A DNA stretch of 64,000 nucleotides from assembly GCA_965279095.1 (NCBI GenBank), contig CBDIHH010000001.1:62001-126000 (forward strand). Reading direction: 5' to 3'. Made by a program: the position numbers and the translations under genes. Below are positions 1 to 8,369 of the stretch, in pieces. This stretch comes from CBDIHH01 sp965279095. Its GTDB lineage: Bacteria > Pseudomonadota > Alphaproteobacteria > Caulobacterales > Caulobacteraceae. The notes beneath the pieces were generated by a model. It had not been told where the DNA came from and ran no database searches. It saw only the letters and a program-made list of their open reading frames with translations. Numbering within the stretch: position 1 is the stretch's first letter; each line of letters starts with the position of its first letter.

Positions 1-28
1 GAGGGTCCGAAGCCACAAGGATGGGTCG

Positions 29-982
29 ATGGAACGGGTTGAGAATAGCATGAAGGTCGCCGGCGTCGATGTCGGCAAGCGTCGCCTTGATGTGTCGGTG
101 CACGGGTTGGAGGGCGACCTTTCGGTGGCCAATACGGCGGCGGGAATCAGCGAGCTGATTGCCTGGCTGCGGGCGCGGGAGGTGGGCCGCGTCGGTATGG
201 AGGCGACGGGCGGTTACGAGCGGCTGCTGCGCGCGTCGCTTGAGGCGACGGGCTTGGAGGTCGTGGTGCACCAGCCGATCGAGGTGCGCCGCTTTGCCCA
301 GATGACCCGGCGACGCGCCAAGACCGACAAGCTGGACGCTCGGTTGATCGCGGCGGCCACGACCCAGGTTGAGGCGGTCAAGGCCGCCCAGGACCCGAGG
401 CTGCTGGAACTGGCGGATATTCTGACCGCCTATGAGCACGCGGCTGATCAGGCGGCCTGCACGAAGACCTTCCTGGAGCAGGTTACCTCAAAGGCTATCG
501 CCGCCGAAATGCGGACCAAGATCCGCTCGTGGGCGACCCTGAAAGCCAAGCTGGCCCTTCGTCTGGTGCAAAAGATCAAGGCTCACGCCGATCTGCTTGC
601 CCGCTTCCGGCTGCTCATCTCCCTGCCCGGCGTTGGCCCCATCGTCGCCGCAACCTTGGTGGTGCGTATGCCAGAGCTGGGAACCATGAAGCGGGGCCAG
701 GCCGCATCCCTAATCGGCGTTGCTCCCTTCGCCAGAGACTCCGGCCAGTGGCAAGGGGTGCGCTTCATCACCGGGGGACGCGCAAGGCCCAGGCGAATGC
801 TCTACCTCGCTGCCCTACAGGCCAAGCGCTGGGACCCGAACTTCAAGGCCTTCGCGGACGGACTGCTCGGCCGCGGCAAGCCCACAAAAGTCGCCATCGT
901 CGCCGTCATGCGAAAGCTAATCGAGACTGCCAACCTAATCCTCGCCAGAGGCCAGCCATGGCGAAAGGCCGCCGCCGCTTAA
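29..982 (+). mobile_element. IS110-family transposase
   Basis: The 317-aa protein has both IS110 domains. The N-terminal RuvC-like DEDD domain shows GVDVGK near residue 11, GMEATGGYE near residue 56 and KTDKLDAR near residue 98. The C-terminal Tnp_20 domain shows SLPGVGP and GVAPFARDSG, whose Ser is the expected nucleophile. ATG 29 is preceded by AAGG at a suitable distance; ATG 50 is the alternative start. Family members act without terminal inverted repeats and are guided by a non-coding RNA from one end of the element. Only 28 bp of upstream sequence is in the window, so the left end is missing. The stop codon overlaps the rsmB stop on the opposite strand. GC content looks lower than in neighbouring genes, consistent with transfer. 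Confidence 0.93.
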
Positions 983-2358
983 CATGGTTGCTCCGTCATC
1001 CCGCTCTTCGGCGGGACGACACCTCCCCCATCCTCTTCGGGATAGGGGAGGATTAGCTCGGCCCGGGCGAACCTGGCGGCGAAGAAGCCGTCGGTCCCGC
1101 CCTCGATGTGGTGGGGCAGGATGCGCAGGGCGCCATTCGGCAGGACGCTGGCGGCGGGCGCGCCGCCCTCGCCGGGGGCGATGGGGACCAGGCGGAACTG
1201 CGGATTGCGGCGCAGGAACGGGCCGACCTGGCCCTCGCCCTCCTCCGGCTCCAGCGAGCAGATGCAGTAGATCAGCCGGCCGCCGGGCTTGACCCGCCGG
1301 GCGGCGGAATCCAGCAGGCGCGACTGCACGCCGGCCAGCTTGCCGATGTCCCCGGGGGCGGCGGCCCACAGCACCTCGGGGTGGCGGCGGAAGGTGCCGG
1401 TGGCGGCGCAGGGGGCGTCGAGCAGGACGGCGTCGAACTGGCGGTCGTCCGCCCAGGTTCCGGCGTCGGCGATGATCACCTCGGCGGCAAGCCCCGTGCG
1501 GGCGAGGTTGTCGCGCACCCGCTCCAGGCGAGCGGCCGAGCGGTCCAGGGCCACCACGGCGGCGCCCGTCGCGGCCAGCTGCAGGGTCTTTCCCCCGGGG
1601 GCGGCGCACAGGTCGAGGGCGGTCTCGCCGGGAAGCAGGCCGAACAGCCGGGCCGGGATGGCGGCGGAGGCGTCCTGCACCCACCACTGCCCCTCGTTGT
1701 AGCCCGGCCAGCCGGCCAGGTCCCCGCGCATGCGGGTGCGCCATGACCCGCCGTCCAGCGGCTCGGCCTCCAGGGTCTCGGCCAGGGCGGCGGCGTCCTC
1801 GCCGGGACGGAAGCTGAGGTCGATGGCCGGCTCCTCGGCGATCTGGTCGGCGATGCCCTGGGCGCCGGCCGGGCCGAAGGCGGAGCGCCAGCGGGCCAGC
1901 AGCCAGTCGGGCGCCAGGTCGCCGTCCGCCTCGGGGGGCGGGGTGCGGGCGAAGCCGCGCAGGATGGCGTTGATCAACCCCTTGAAGTTGCGCGTCTCCT
2001 TGCGCTGGTCGGCCATCTCCACGGCGGACGACACCGCGGCGTGGGGCGGGGTTTCCATATAGAGCAGCTGGGCCGCGCCGATGCGCAGCAGGTCGCGCAC
2101 CGCGTCGGGCGGCGGGCGGTGCAGCCGGGCGTCCAGGGCCCGGTCGATGGCCTTGAGCCGCCGCAGGGTGGTCATGGCCAGGGCGCGGGCGAAGGCCCGG
2201 TCCCGGGGCTCCAGCCCGCTCAGCTGCGGGCTGGACAGGGCCTCGTCGATGCCGCCCCGGCGGGCCAGCGCCCCCTGGATGAGGGAGATGGCGGCGGCGC
2301 GGGCCGGCTTGCCGCCGGAGTCGCTGGAGCGGGCCTCGTTGAACCGGGTGTCGCTCAT
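979..2358 (-). CDS. rsmB: 16S rRNA m5C967 methyltransferase RsmB, C-terminus altered at IS junction
   Basis: RsmB methylates C967 of 16S rRNA using SAM. Residues 20-140 form the NusB-like RNA-binding domain. The Rossmann methyltransferase follows, with CAAPGGK at 251-257, catalytic DAPC near 314-317 and the second motif Cys in CICSL near 367. The family normally ends shortly after the DGFFAARF motif (423-430). Here about 29 extra residues run through two hairpins and stop in the TAA shared with the transposase end, so the native stop was probably lost. The start codon overlaps the oxyR stop by 4 nt (ATGA), implying co-translation with oxyR. Confidence 0.93.
   Translation of the reverse strand: MSDTRFNEARSSDSGGKPARAAAISLIQGALARRGGIDEALSSPQLSGLEPRDRAFARALAMTTLRRLKAIDRALDARLHRPPPDAVRDLLRIGAAQLLYMETPPHAAVSSAVEMADQRKETRNFKGLINAILRGFARTPPPEADGDLAPDWLLARWRSAFGPAGAQGIADQIAEEPAIDLSFRPGEDAAALAETLEAEPLDGGSWRTRMRGDLAGWPGYNEGQWWVQDASAAIPARLFGLLPGETALDLCAAPGGKTLQLAATGAAVVALDRSAARLERVRDNLARTGLAAEVIIADAGTWADDRQFDAVLLDAPCAATGTFRRHPEVLWAAAPGDIGKLAGVQSRLLDSAARRVKPGGRLIYCICSLEPEEGEGQVGPFLRRNPQFRLVPIAPGEGGAPAASVLPNGALRILPHHIEGGTDGFFAARFARAELILPYPEEDGGGVVPPKSGMTEQPC
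995..1051. repeat. Twin REP-like hairpins beside the IS110 element
   Basis: Two adjacent inverted repeats occupy 995-1020 (10-bp arms, one mismatch) and 1022-1051 (12-bp arms, one mismatch). Both have the same TCTTCG loop. They lie within the extended rsmB reading frame, just after the transposase stop. They resemble the short palindromes that IS110 and IS1111 elements often use as targets in other bacteria; a role as target is an inference. Confidence 0.6.
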
Positions 2359-3287
2359 GCGGCGGCCTCCCGGGGGGACGAGTCGATTGGCTGCGCTCTC
2401 AGGGTCTCGGCCAGCAGGGCGCCCTCGACCCCGCGGCTGGAGCCCGAGCGCCAGGCGACGACGATCTCGCGGCTGGGCTGTTCGCCGTCAAGGGGCCGCA
2501 CGGTGACGGCGGCGGCGGCGGCCAGGCCGGCGTGGACCGCCATCTCCGGCACCAGCGACACGCCGAGGCCAGAGCCGACCATCTGCACCAGGGTGTGCAG
2601 GGAGGTGGCGGCGATGACACTGTCGGACCCTCCGGGCGAGCGCGGCGGCTCCAGGCCGCAGGTCGACAGCACATGCTCGCGCAGGCAGTGGCCGTCCTCG
2701 AGCAGGATCAGGTCGTCGCCCTCCAGGGCCGAGGCGGAGACGCTGTTCATCAGGGTCAGCGGGTGCCCGTGGGGCAGGGCGGCCAGCAGGGCGTCGGTCT
2801 CCACCGGGGCGGTCTGCAGGCCGGTGGTGTCATAGGGCAGGGCGATCAGGGCCGCGTCCAGGGCCCCTGACTTCAGGGCCGCGATCAGGCGGCTGGTGAG
2901 GTCCTCGCGCAGATACAGGCGCAGCTTGGGAAACCGCTCGCGCAGCAGGGGCAGGGCCCGGGGCAGCAGGAAGGGGGCGACGGTGGGGATCACCCCCAGG
3001 CGGAAGCGCCCGGTCAGCGGCTGGCCGGCGCTGCGGGCGGCCTGCACCAGATCGTCCGCCTGGGCGAGGATCTCGTTCCCCCGCCGCACGGCCTCCTCCC
3101 CCACGGCGGTCAGGATCACCCCCGCGCGCCCGCGGTCGACCACCGGGGCCCCGAGCACCTTCTCCAGTTCCTGCACCCCCGCCGACAGGGTGGGCTGGGT
3201 GACGTGGGCGGCCTCGGCGGCGCGGCTGAACGAGCCGTGCTCGACCAGGAGCTTGAGATACTGGAGCTGTCGGAGGGTTGGGAGCAT
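2355..3287 (-). CDS. oxyR: Hydrogen peroxide-sensing LysR-family regulator OxyR
   Basis: This LysR-type regulator of about 310 aa has the winged-helix DNA-binding domain at residues 1-60 (FSRAAEAAHVTQPTLS). The substrate-binding fold contains GHCLREHVLSTC, with Cys201 and Cys210 matching the Cys199/Cys208 redox pair of E. coli OxyR. The ATG at 3287 is chosen because MLPTLRQLQYL is the usual N-terminus; the open frame extends upstream to 3365 but those residues look non-coding. It is divergent from ahpC and overlaps rsmB by 4 nt. It most likely activates ahpCD on oxidation. Confidence 0.93.
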   Translation of the reverse strand: MLPTLRQLQYLKLLVEHGSFSRAAEAAHVTQPTLSAGVQELEKVLGAPVVDRGRAGVILTAVGEEAVRRGNEILAQADDLVQAARSAGQPLTGRFRLGVIPTVAPFLLPRALPLLRERFPKLRLYLREDLTSRLIAALKSGALDAALIALPYDTTGLQTAPVETDALLAALPHGHPLTLMNSVSASALEGDDLILLEDGHCLREHVLSTCGLEPPRSPGGSDSVIAATSLHTLVQMVGSGLGVSLVPEMAVHAGLAAAAAVTVRPLDGEQPSREIVVAWRSGSSRGVEGALLAETLRAQPIDSSPREAAA

Positions 3288-3304
3288 CCGCTGGATATAG
3301 GGGC

Positions 3305-3412
3305 GGCCTATCGACGGGTCAAAAGCAATCGATTTAGCCATCAGGCCCAGACGGGACCGACGCATCGATCCGGTCTATGGTCCAGCCAAAAACAATCGAT
3401 TGGCCAAATGGG
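3305..3412. promoter_or_regulatory. oxyR-ahpC divergent control region with paired CAATCGATT boxes
   Basis: The oxyR-ahpC gap contains two copies of CAATCGATT, at 3326-3334 and 3393-3401. The second lies in the perfect palindrome CAATCGATTG. Both are flanked by A-rich runs on the left and by (T)AGCC or GGCC on the right. Copies are 67 bp apart, about six helical turns. LysR regulators bind paired sites in such divergent regions, so these are candidate OxyR sites. The E. coli four-ATAG pattern is not evident. Confidence 0.45.
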
Positions 3413-3480
3413 GCGCGGGTCCCTACTTCACACCTCGAGGCGGGGCGACCCGCACAGGTTCAAGTGATGGAGATAATCGC

Positions 3481-4038
3481 ATGATTGGCATTGGCCAGAC
3501 CCTGCCCGACTTCAAGGTGATCGGCGTGAAGCCGAAGTTCAACCGGCACGAGGAGAATGGCGAAAGCGCCTTCGAACCGATCAACAAGGACAGCTTCGCC
3601 GGCAAGTGGAAGGTGATCTTCTTCTATCCGAAGGACTTCACCTTCGTATGCCCCACCGAGATCGTCGAGTTCGCCAAGCTGGCGCGTGACTTCGAGGACC
3701 GGGACACCGTCGTCATGGGCGGCTCCACCGACAACGAGCACTCCAAGCTCGGCTGGCGCCGCGAGCACCCCGACCTCACCAGCCTGCCCATCTGGCAGTT
3801 CGGCGACAACGGCGGCGCCTTCGCCCGCGCCCTGGGCGTGCTCAACGAGGACGAGGGCGTGGCCTTCCGCGCCACCTTCATCGTCGACCCCGACAATGTG
3901 GTGCAGCACGTCTATGTGACCAACCTCAACGTCGGCCGCAATCCGCAGGACACCCTGCGCGTCCTCGACGCCCTGCAGACCGACGAACTGTGCCCCTGCA
4001 ACCGCCAGGTCGGCGGCGACGTCCTTCAGGCCGCGTAG
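3481..4038 (+). CDS. ahpC: Alkyl hydroperoxide reductase AhpC (2-Cys peroxiredoxin)
   Basis: The 185-aa peroxiredoxin reduces H2O2, organic peroxides and peroxynitrite. The peroxidatic Cys57 lies in FTFVCPTEI. The C-terminal DELCPCNRQ supplies the resolving cysteine (Cys171 or Cys173). An open frame extends upstream to 3400, but ATG 3481 follows a GGAGAT ribosome site and gives the canonical N-terminus. It is followed after 77 bp by ahpD, so the electron donor is probably the AhpD/lipoamide system rather than AhpF. Confidence 0.95.
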   Translation: MIGIGQTLPDFKVIGVKPKFNRHEENGESAFEPINKDSFAGKWKVIFFYPKDFTFVCPTEIVEFAKLARDFEDRDTVVMGGSTDNEHSKLGWRREHPDLTSLPIWQFGDNGGAFARALGVLNEDEGVAFRATFIVDPDNVVQHVYVTNLNVGRNPQDTLRVLDALQTDELCPCNRQVGGDVLQAA

Positions 4039-4115
4039 CGTACTGGCCTGAACCCGGGGGCGGGCGCACGCCGGTTGCGCGCCCGCCCCCGGACCCTTTC
4101 TCAAGGAGATTTTCG

Positions 4116-4649
4116 ATGACCATCGACGCCCTGCGCGACGCCCTGCCGGCCTACGCCAAGGACCTCAGCCTCAACCTGTCGTCCCTGGCCAGCGAGACCA
4201 CCCTCAGCGACCAGCAGAAGTGGGGAACCTTCCTGGCCTCGGCCTACGCCATCGGCGCCCCCACGGTGGTGCGCACGATCGAAGCGGCCGCCACCGCCGC
4301 GGGCCTCTCGCCGGAAGCGGCTGTCGCGGCCAAGGCGGCGGCGGCGATCATGGGCATGAACAACGTCTACTACCGCGCTCTGCACCTGATGAAGAACAAG
4401 GAATACGCCACCCTGCCGGCCAAGCTGCGCATGAATGTGCTGGGCGCCCCCGGGGTGGATAAGGCCGACTTCGAACTGTGGTGCACGGCGGTCTCGGCCA
4501 TCAACGGCTGCGGCATGTGCCTGGACGCCCACGAGGCGGAACTGCGCAAGCACGGCTTCACCGCCGTGCAGGTGCAGACGGCCCTGCGCATCGGCGCGGT
4601 GGTCCATGCGGTCTCGCGGGTGACCGCGGCGGAGGCGGCGGCGGGTTAG
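4116..4649 (+). CDS. ahpD: Alkyl hydroperoxidase AhpD
   Basis: The 177-aa protein equals the usual AhpD length. It has the carboxymuconolactone-decarboxylase-type active site CGMCLDAHE, with redox Cys132/Cys135 and His139. It passes electrons from lipoylated E2 proteins to AhpC. A clear AAGGAG at 4103-4108 supports ATG 4116; longer upstream frames are non-coding. It forms a two-gene operon with ahpC. Confidence 0.95.
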   Translation: MTIDALRDALPAYAKDLSLNLSSLASETTLSDQQKWGTFLASAYAIGAPTVVRTIEAAATAAGLSPEAAVAAKAAAAIMGMNNVYYRALHLMKNKEYATLPAKLRMNVLGAPGVDKADFELWCTAVSAINGCGMCLDAHEAELRKHGFTAVQVQTALRIGAVVHAVSRVTAAEAAAG

Positions 4650-4653
4650 GACA

Positions 4654-4749
4654 ACCCGCATTCCCCGCGGAAGCGGGGATCCAGACTTTGGCTCAAGCGA
4701 TATCGGAGCCGCATAAACCTGGGTCCCCGCTTCCGCGGGGGGTGCGGGA
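4654..4749. repeat. Palindromic intergenic repeat family A, copy 1
   Basis: The 96-bp imperfect inverted repeat fills the gap between convergent ahpD and murI. Its outer arms are CCCCGCGGAAGCGGGG on the left and CCCCGCTTCCGCGGGG on the right, with ATCCAGAC and CTGGGT inside. It ends at the murI stop codon. Copies recur near 10556, 11514 and 14582. It may act as a bidirectional terminator. Confidence 0.8.
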
Positions 4750-5598
4750 TCAGATGGCCTCGAACCGCAGGGGCTCGCCCCAGAAGGCGGACACCAGGCC
4801 GCTCTGCTCGCCGGGCGTTCCGGTCGTCAGGAAGCGGCGTCCGCCGCCGGATCCGGGGTCGTACTCGGGGTGGGCGGCGAGGTAGGCCGCCAGGGCGTCG
4901 GCGGTGGCCGCGGGCTGGTGGATCAGGGGCGTGCCGGGGGGCAGGGCGTCGCGGAACAGGCCGGCGACGATCTCATAGTGGGTGCAGCCGAGGATGGCCC
5001 GGTCGGGCGGCCGGCCGATGCGCCGGGCGAGGGCGGCGGCATGGCCGGCGATGGCCGATCTGAGCGCCGCCTCGTCGGCGCCCGCCTCGATCATCCGCGC
5101 CAGCTCCGGACAGGGCTCGCAGAAGACGGCGACGTCGCCGCGCCGCTTGTCGATTTCGATCTCATAGACCCGGCTGGCGGCGGTTCCCGGGGTGCAGAAC
5201 ACTCCCAGCACGTCGACCTGCTCGACCTTCTCCCCCGGCTCCGCCTCATGGGCCCAGGACCGGCCGGTGGCGGCCTCGATGGTCGGGACGATGATGCCGA
5301 GGATATTCAGCGGCCGGCCCTGCGCCGCCCGGTAGAGCGGCAGCCAGGACTGCTGCAGTCGGCGCAGGGCGATGGCCGCGGCGGTGTTGCAGGCCAGGAC
5401 CACCAAATCCGCCCCGGCCTCGAACAGCCGGATACAGCCCGCGCGGGTGAGATCGACGATCTCCTCGCCGCTTCGCCCGCCGTAGGGGACATGGGCCTGG
5501 TCGGCGAGGAAGACGAAGTCGGCCGCAGGGAAACGATCAACCAGGGCGTGGTGGATCGACAGCCCGCCCACGCCAGAATCGAACACGCCGATGGTCAT
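4750..5598 (-). CDS. murI: Glutamate racemase
   Basis: The 282-aa enzyme interconverts L- and D-glutamate for peptidoglycan. The N-terminal DSGVGGLS motif, catalytic Cys70 in ACNTAAA and Cys205 in LGCTHYEI are all present. The minus-strand frame is open far upstream to 6240, but MTIGVFDSG at 5598 is the canonical start; the upstream part is an antisense artefact of high GC. It is convergent with ahpD, and the gene upstream on the same strand is the DUF4345 protein. Confidence 0.94.
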   Translation of the reverse strand: MTIGVFDSGVGGLSIHHALVDRFPAADFVFLADQAHVPYGGRSGEEIVDLTRAGCIRLFEAGADLVVLACNTAAAIALRRLQQSWLPLYRAAQGRPLNILGIIVPTIEAATGRSWAHEAEPGEKVEQVDVLGVFCTPGTAASRVYEIEIDKRRGDVAVFCEPCPELARMIEAGADEAALRSAIAGHAAALARRIGRPPDRAILGCTHYEIVAGLFRDALPPGTPLIHQPAATADALAAYLAAHPEYDPGSGGGRRFLTTGTPGEQSGLVSAFWGEPLRFEAI

Positions 5599-5639
5599 GG
5601 CGGAGGCCTTAGCGCCCGCCCGCCCCCTCGTCCATGGGC

Positions 5640-6056
5640 TCAGAGCCGCCGCTCGCCCCGGGCGACCCGCGCCTGCCACAGGCACAGGGCGGGGGTGATC
5701 ACCAGCTCCATGATCAGGGCGAAGCGCATGCTGGTTCCGGGCAGGCCCACCTGCAGCAGGCTGTAGGCCCGGCCCAGGCCGCCCACCACCACCACCAGGG
5801 TCAGGGCGCGGACCAGGGCGGTGCGCTGCTCGATCCTCGGGATGCAGCTCCAGAACATCAGGCCCAGGCCGAGCAGCAGGCCGGACAGGTAGCGGAAGTG
5901 GCTGTCGGTGGTGGCGTTGACGGTGGCGTGGGTCATGCCCGCCCCGGCGAGGATCCCCTCCAGCCCGGCGCTGACAGGCACCAGGCCGGCCAGGGCGACG
6001 GCGCCCTGGAGCAGGCGGCGGGACAGGACGGGCGGGGCGGCGGCGAGGACGGTCAT
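5640..6056 (-). CDS. DUF4345 family membrane protein
   Basis: The 138-aa protein has four hydrophobic segments at about residues 15-38, 55-70, 83-98 and 108-128. It matches the DUF4345 pattern (HFRYLSGLLLGLGL, ending in the PALCLWQ segment). The family is of unknown function. It lies 41 bp upstream of murI on the same strand and could be co-transcribed with it. No catalytic motif is visible. Confidence 0.75.
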   Translation of the reverse strand: MTVLAAAPPVLSRRLLQGAVALAGLVPVSAGLEGILAGAGMTHATVNATTDSHFRYLSGLLLGLGLMFWSCIPRIEQRTALVRALTLVVVVGGLGRAYSLLQVGLPGTSMRFALIMELVITPALCLWQARVARGERRL

Positions 6057-6215
6057 GAGCTAGATACGCGCGGCGACCGGGCGCGGATGCATGACGCCGC
6101 CGGCGCCCGGTTTGACCCCGGGGCCTCAAGGGCGTATTGAGCCTCCCTTCTCCGGCGCCGTGCAACGCGCCCTCTCCCGCCACGACCCCGATGATGATCG
6201 GACGAGGGCGGCGAG

Positions 6216-6251
6216 GCCCCCCGTCGACGTGATCGTCCACGGGGGCGTTTT
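6216..6251 (+). terminator. Terminator-like hairpin in the ffh leader
   Basis: A GC-rich stem (GCCCCCCGT pairing with ACGGGGGC, extended by CGAC/GTC) is followed by GTTTT, 35 bp before the ffh start. No plus-strand gene lies immediately upstream. It may therefore end a short leader transcript or an unannotated small RNA arising from 6060-6215. No SRP RNA tetraloop motif was found in that stretch. Confidence 0.5.
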
Positions 6252-6285
6252 GCGTTGCCCGGCGTCCAGGTGACCGAGGCGGACG

Positions 6286-7776
6286 ATGTTCGAGAGCTTA
6301 GGCGACAGGCTGACAGGGGTGTTCGACCGGCTGACCGGTCGCGGCGTGCTGTCGGCCGCCGATGTCGAGGAGGCCCTGCGCGAGGTGCGCGTGGCGCTGC
6401 TGGAGGCCGACGTGGCCCTGCCGGTGGTGCGCGAGTTCATCGACAAGGCCAAGCAGGCGGCCACCGGCGAGGCGGTGATCCGCGCGGTCAAGCCGTCGGA
6501 GCAGGTGGTCAAGATCGTCTATGACGGTCTCGTGGACATGCTCGGCGGCGACCAGGCCAGCGGCCTGGAGCTGGGCGTCACGCCCCCCGCCGTCATCCTG
6601 ATGGCCGGCCTGCAGGGCTCGGGCAAGACCACCACCTCGGCCAAGCTGGCCGCCCGCATCGTCCGCACCGAGCGCAAGAAGGTCCTGATGGCCTCGCTCG
6701 ACACGCGCCGGCCGGCGGCCATGGAGCAGCTGGCGGCCCTCGGCCGTCAGGCCCAGGTCGACACCCTGCCGATCATGGCCGGCCAGAGCGCTGTCGACAT
6801 CGCCCGCCGGGCCATGTCCGCGGGCAAGCTCGGCGGCTATGACGTCCTGATCCTCGACACCGCCGGCCGCACCACCCTGGACGAGGCGATGATGGCCGAG
6901 GTGGCCGACATCGCCCGCATCGCCTCGCCGGCCGAGATCCTTCTGGTGGCCGACAGCCTCACCGGCCAGGACGCGGTGCGCACCGCCAAGGCCTTCCATG
7001 AGCGGCTGCGCCTGACCGGCCTGATCCTCACGCGCACCGACGGCGACGCCCGCGGCGGCGCGGCCCTGTCGATGCGCGCGGTCACCGGCCTGCCGATCAA
7101 GTTCCTCGGCGCCGGCGAGAAGATCGACGCCCTGGAGGCCTTCGACGCCCGGCGGGTGGCCGGCCGCATCCTCGGCCAGGGGGATGTCGTCGCCCTGGTG
7201 GAGCGCGCCGCGCAAGACATCGACCAGGCCCAGGCCGAGAAGATGGCCAAGCGGCTGGCCAAGGGCCAGTTCGACCTGGAGGACTTCGCCGCCCAGCTGC
7301 AGCAGATGCGCAAGCTCGGCGGCATGTCGGGCATCATGGGCATGCTGCCCGGGGTGCAGAAGGTGAAGAAGCAGCTGTCGGAGAGCAATGTCACCGACAC
7401 CATGTTCAAGCGTCAGGAAGCCATCATCGGCTCGATGACCAAGGTCGAGCGCCGCAAGCCCGACATCCTCAACGCCTCGCGCAAGCGGCGCATCGCCGCC
7501 GGCTCGGGCTCCGAGGTGCAGGACATCAATCGCCTGCTGAAGCAGCACCGCCAGATGGCCGACGCCTTCAAGGCGATGAGCAAGAACGGCGGCAAGGGCT
7601 TCGCCCAGATGGCCAAGATGATGGGCGCCATGCCCGGCGGCCCTGCCGGCGGCGGCGCAGGCGGCGGCCTTCCCGGCGCCCTGCAGGGGGGCGGCGTCCC
7701 CGACCTGTCGAAACTCCCCGGGCTCGGCGGCGGCGGGGGCTTCCCCGGCCTGCCGTTCGGCAAGCCCAAATCCTGA
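6286..7776 (+). CDS. ffh: Signal recognition particle GTPase Ffh (SRP54)
   Basis: Ffh (496 aa) binds signal sequences and 4.5S RNA and docks ribosomes with FtsY at the membrane. It has the N domain (1-90), then the G domain with GLQGSGKT at 108-115, DTAGR and TRTDGDARGG, then the Met-rich M domain. The C-terminus carries an unusually long Gly/Pro-rich tail (about the last 50 residues). It heads the ffh-rpsP-rimM cluster, with 49 bp before rpsP. Confidence 0.96.
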   Translation: MFESLGDRLTGVFDRLTGRGVLSAADVEEALREVRVALLEADVALPVVREFIDKAKQAATGEAVIRAVKPSEQVVKIVYDGLVDMLGGDQASGLELGVTPPAVILMAGLQGSGKTTTSAKLAARIVRTERKKVLMASLDTRRPAAMEQLAALGRQAQVDTLPIMAGQSAVDIARRAMSAGKLGGYDVLILDTAGRTTLDEAMMAEVADIARIASPAEILLVADSLTGQDAVRTAKAFHERLRLTGLILTRTDGDARGGAALSMRAVTGLPIKFLGAGEKIDALEAFDARRVAGRILGQGDVVALVERAAQDIDQAQAEKMAKRLAKGQFDLEDFAAQLQQMRKLGGMSGIMGMLPGVQKVKKQLSESNVTDTMFKRQEAIIGSMTKVERRKPDILNASRKRRIAAGSGSEVQDINRLLKQHRQMADAFKAMSKNGGKGFAQMAKMMGAMPGGPAGGGAGGGLPGALQGGGVPDLSKLPGLGGGGGFPGLPFGKPKS

Positions 7777-7825
7777 TCACCCGACTTTCCCAGACTGACC
7801 AGAAGACCAAAAAGGACCACCCTCT

Positions 7826-8350
7826 ATGCTGCGTATCCGTCTCGCCCGTGGCGGCGCCAAGAAGCGCCCCTTCTATTCCATCGTCGTCGCCGACAGCCAC
7901 TCGCCCCGCGACGGTCGCTTCATCGAGAAGGTGGGCACCTACAACCCGCTGCTGAAGCGCGATGACCCCGCCCGCATCACCCTGAAGCTCGAGTCGATCC
8001 AGGAATGGATCAAGAAGGGCGCCCAGCCGTCCGATCGCGTTCAGCGCTTCCTCGCCGCCGAGGGCGTGGGCGTGTGGGTGAACGGCAACAACCCCCAGCG
8101 CGGCGAGCCGGGCAAGAAGGCCAAGGAACGCGCCGAGGAAAAGGCCCAGAAGGCCGCCGACCTGGCCGCCCGCCCGGCGCCTGAGCCCGAGCCCGAGCCC
8201 GTCGCCGAGGAAGCGCCGGTCGAGGCCGCCGCTGACGACGCGCCTGTGGAAGCCGCCGCCGCCGAGGAGGCTCCGGCCGCCGAAGCCGCCGCTGAAGAGG
8301 CCCCGGCCGACACCGCCGAGACCACGGGCGAGCAAGAAAACGCGGGCTAA
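7826..8350 (+). CDS. rpsP: 30S ribosomal protein S16 with long Ala/Glu tail
   Basis: The first 85 or so residues are canonical S16 (MLRIRLARGGAKKRPFY...). The remaining 90 are an acidic, Ala/Glu/Pro-rich low-complexity extension, making 174 aa against the usual 80-90. Such tails are known in alphaproteobacterial S16. AAAAGG precedes the ATG. The gene sits between ffh and rimM as expected, although rimM is separated by a family B repeat. Confidence 0.96.
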   Translation: MLRIRLARGGAKKRPFYSIVVADSHSPRDGRFIEKVGTYNPLLKRDDPARITLKLESIQEWIKKGAQPSDRVQRFLAAEGVGVWVNGNNPQRGEPGKKAKERAEEKAQKAADLAARPAPEPEPEPVAEEAPVEAAADDAPVEAAAAEEAPAAEAAAEEAPADTAETTGEQENAG

Positions 8351-8369
8351 AAACCGCCAGCCGCGGCGA

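Noticed and set aside
6060..6215. 4.5S/SRP RNA gene next to ffh
   Set aside because: The conserved GGAA tetraloop and symmetric internal loop sequence of SRP RNA was not found.
4750..6240. Very long minus-strand frame covering murI and its upstream region
   Set aside because: The murI start at 5598 fits all family members. The upstream part overlaps the DUF4345 gene in another frame and has the Arg/Pro/Gly composition of non-coding high-GC frames.
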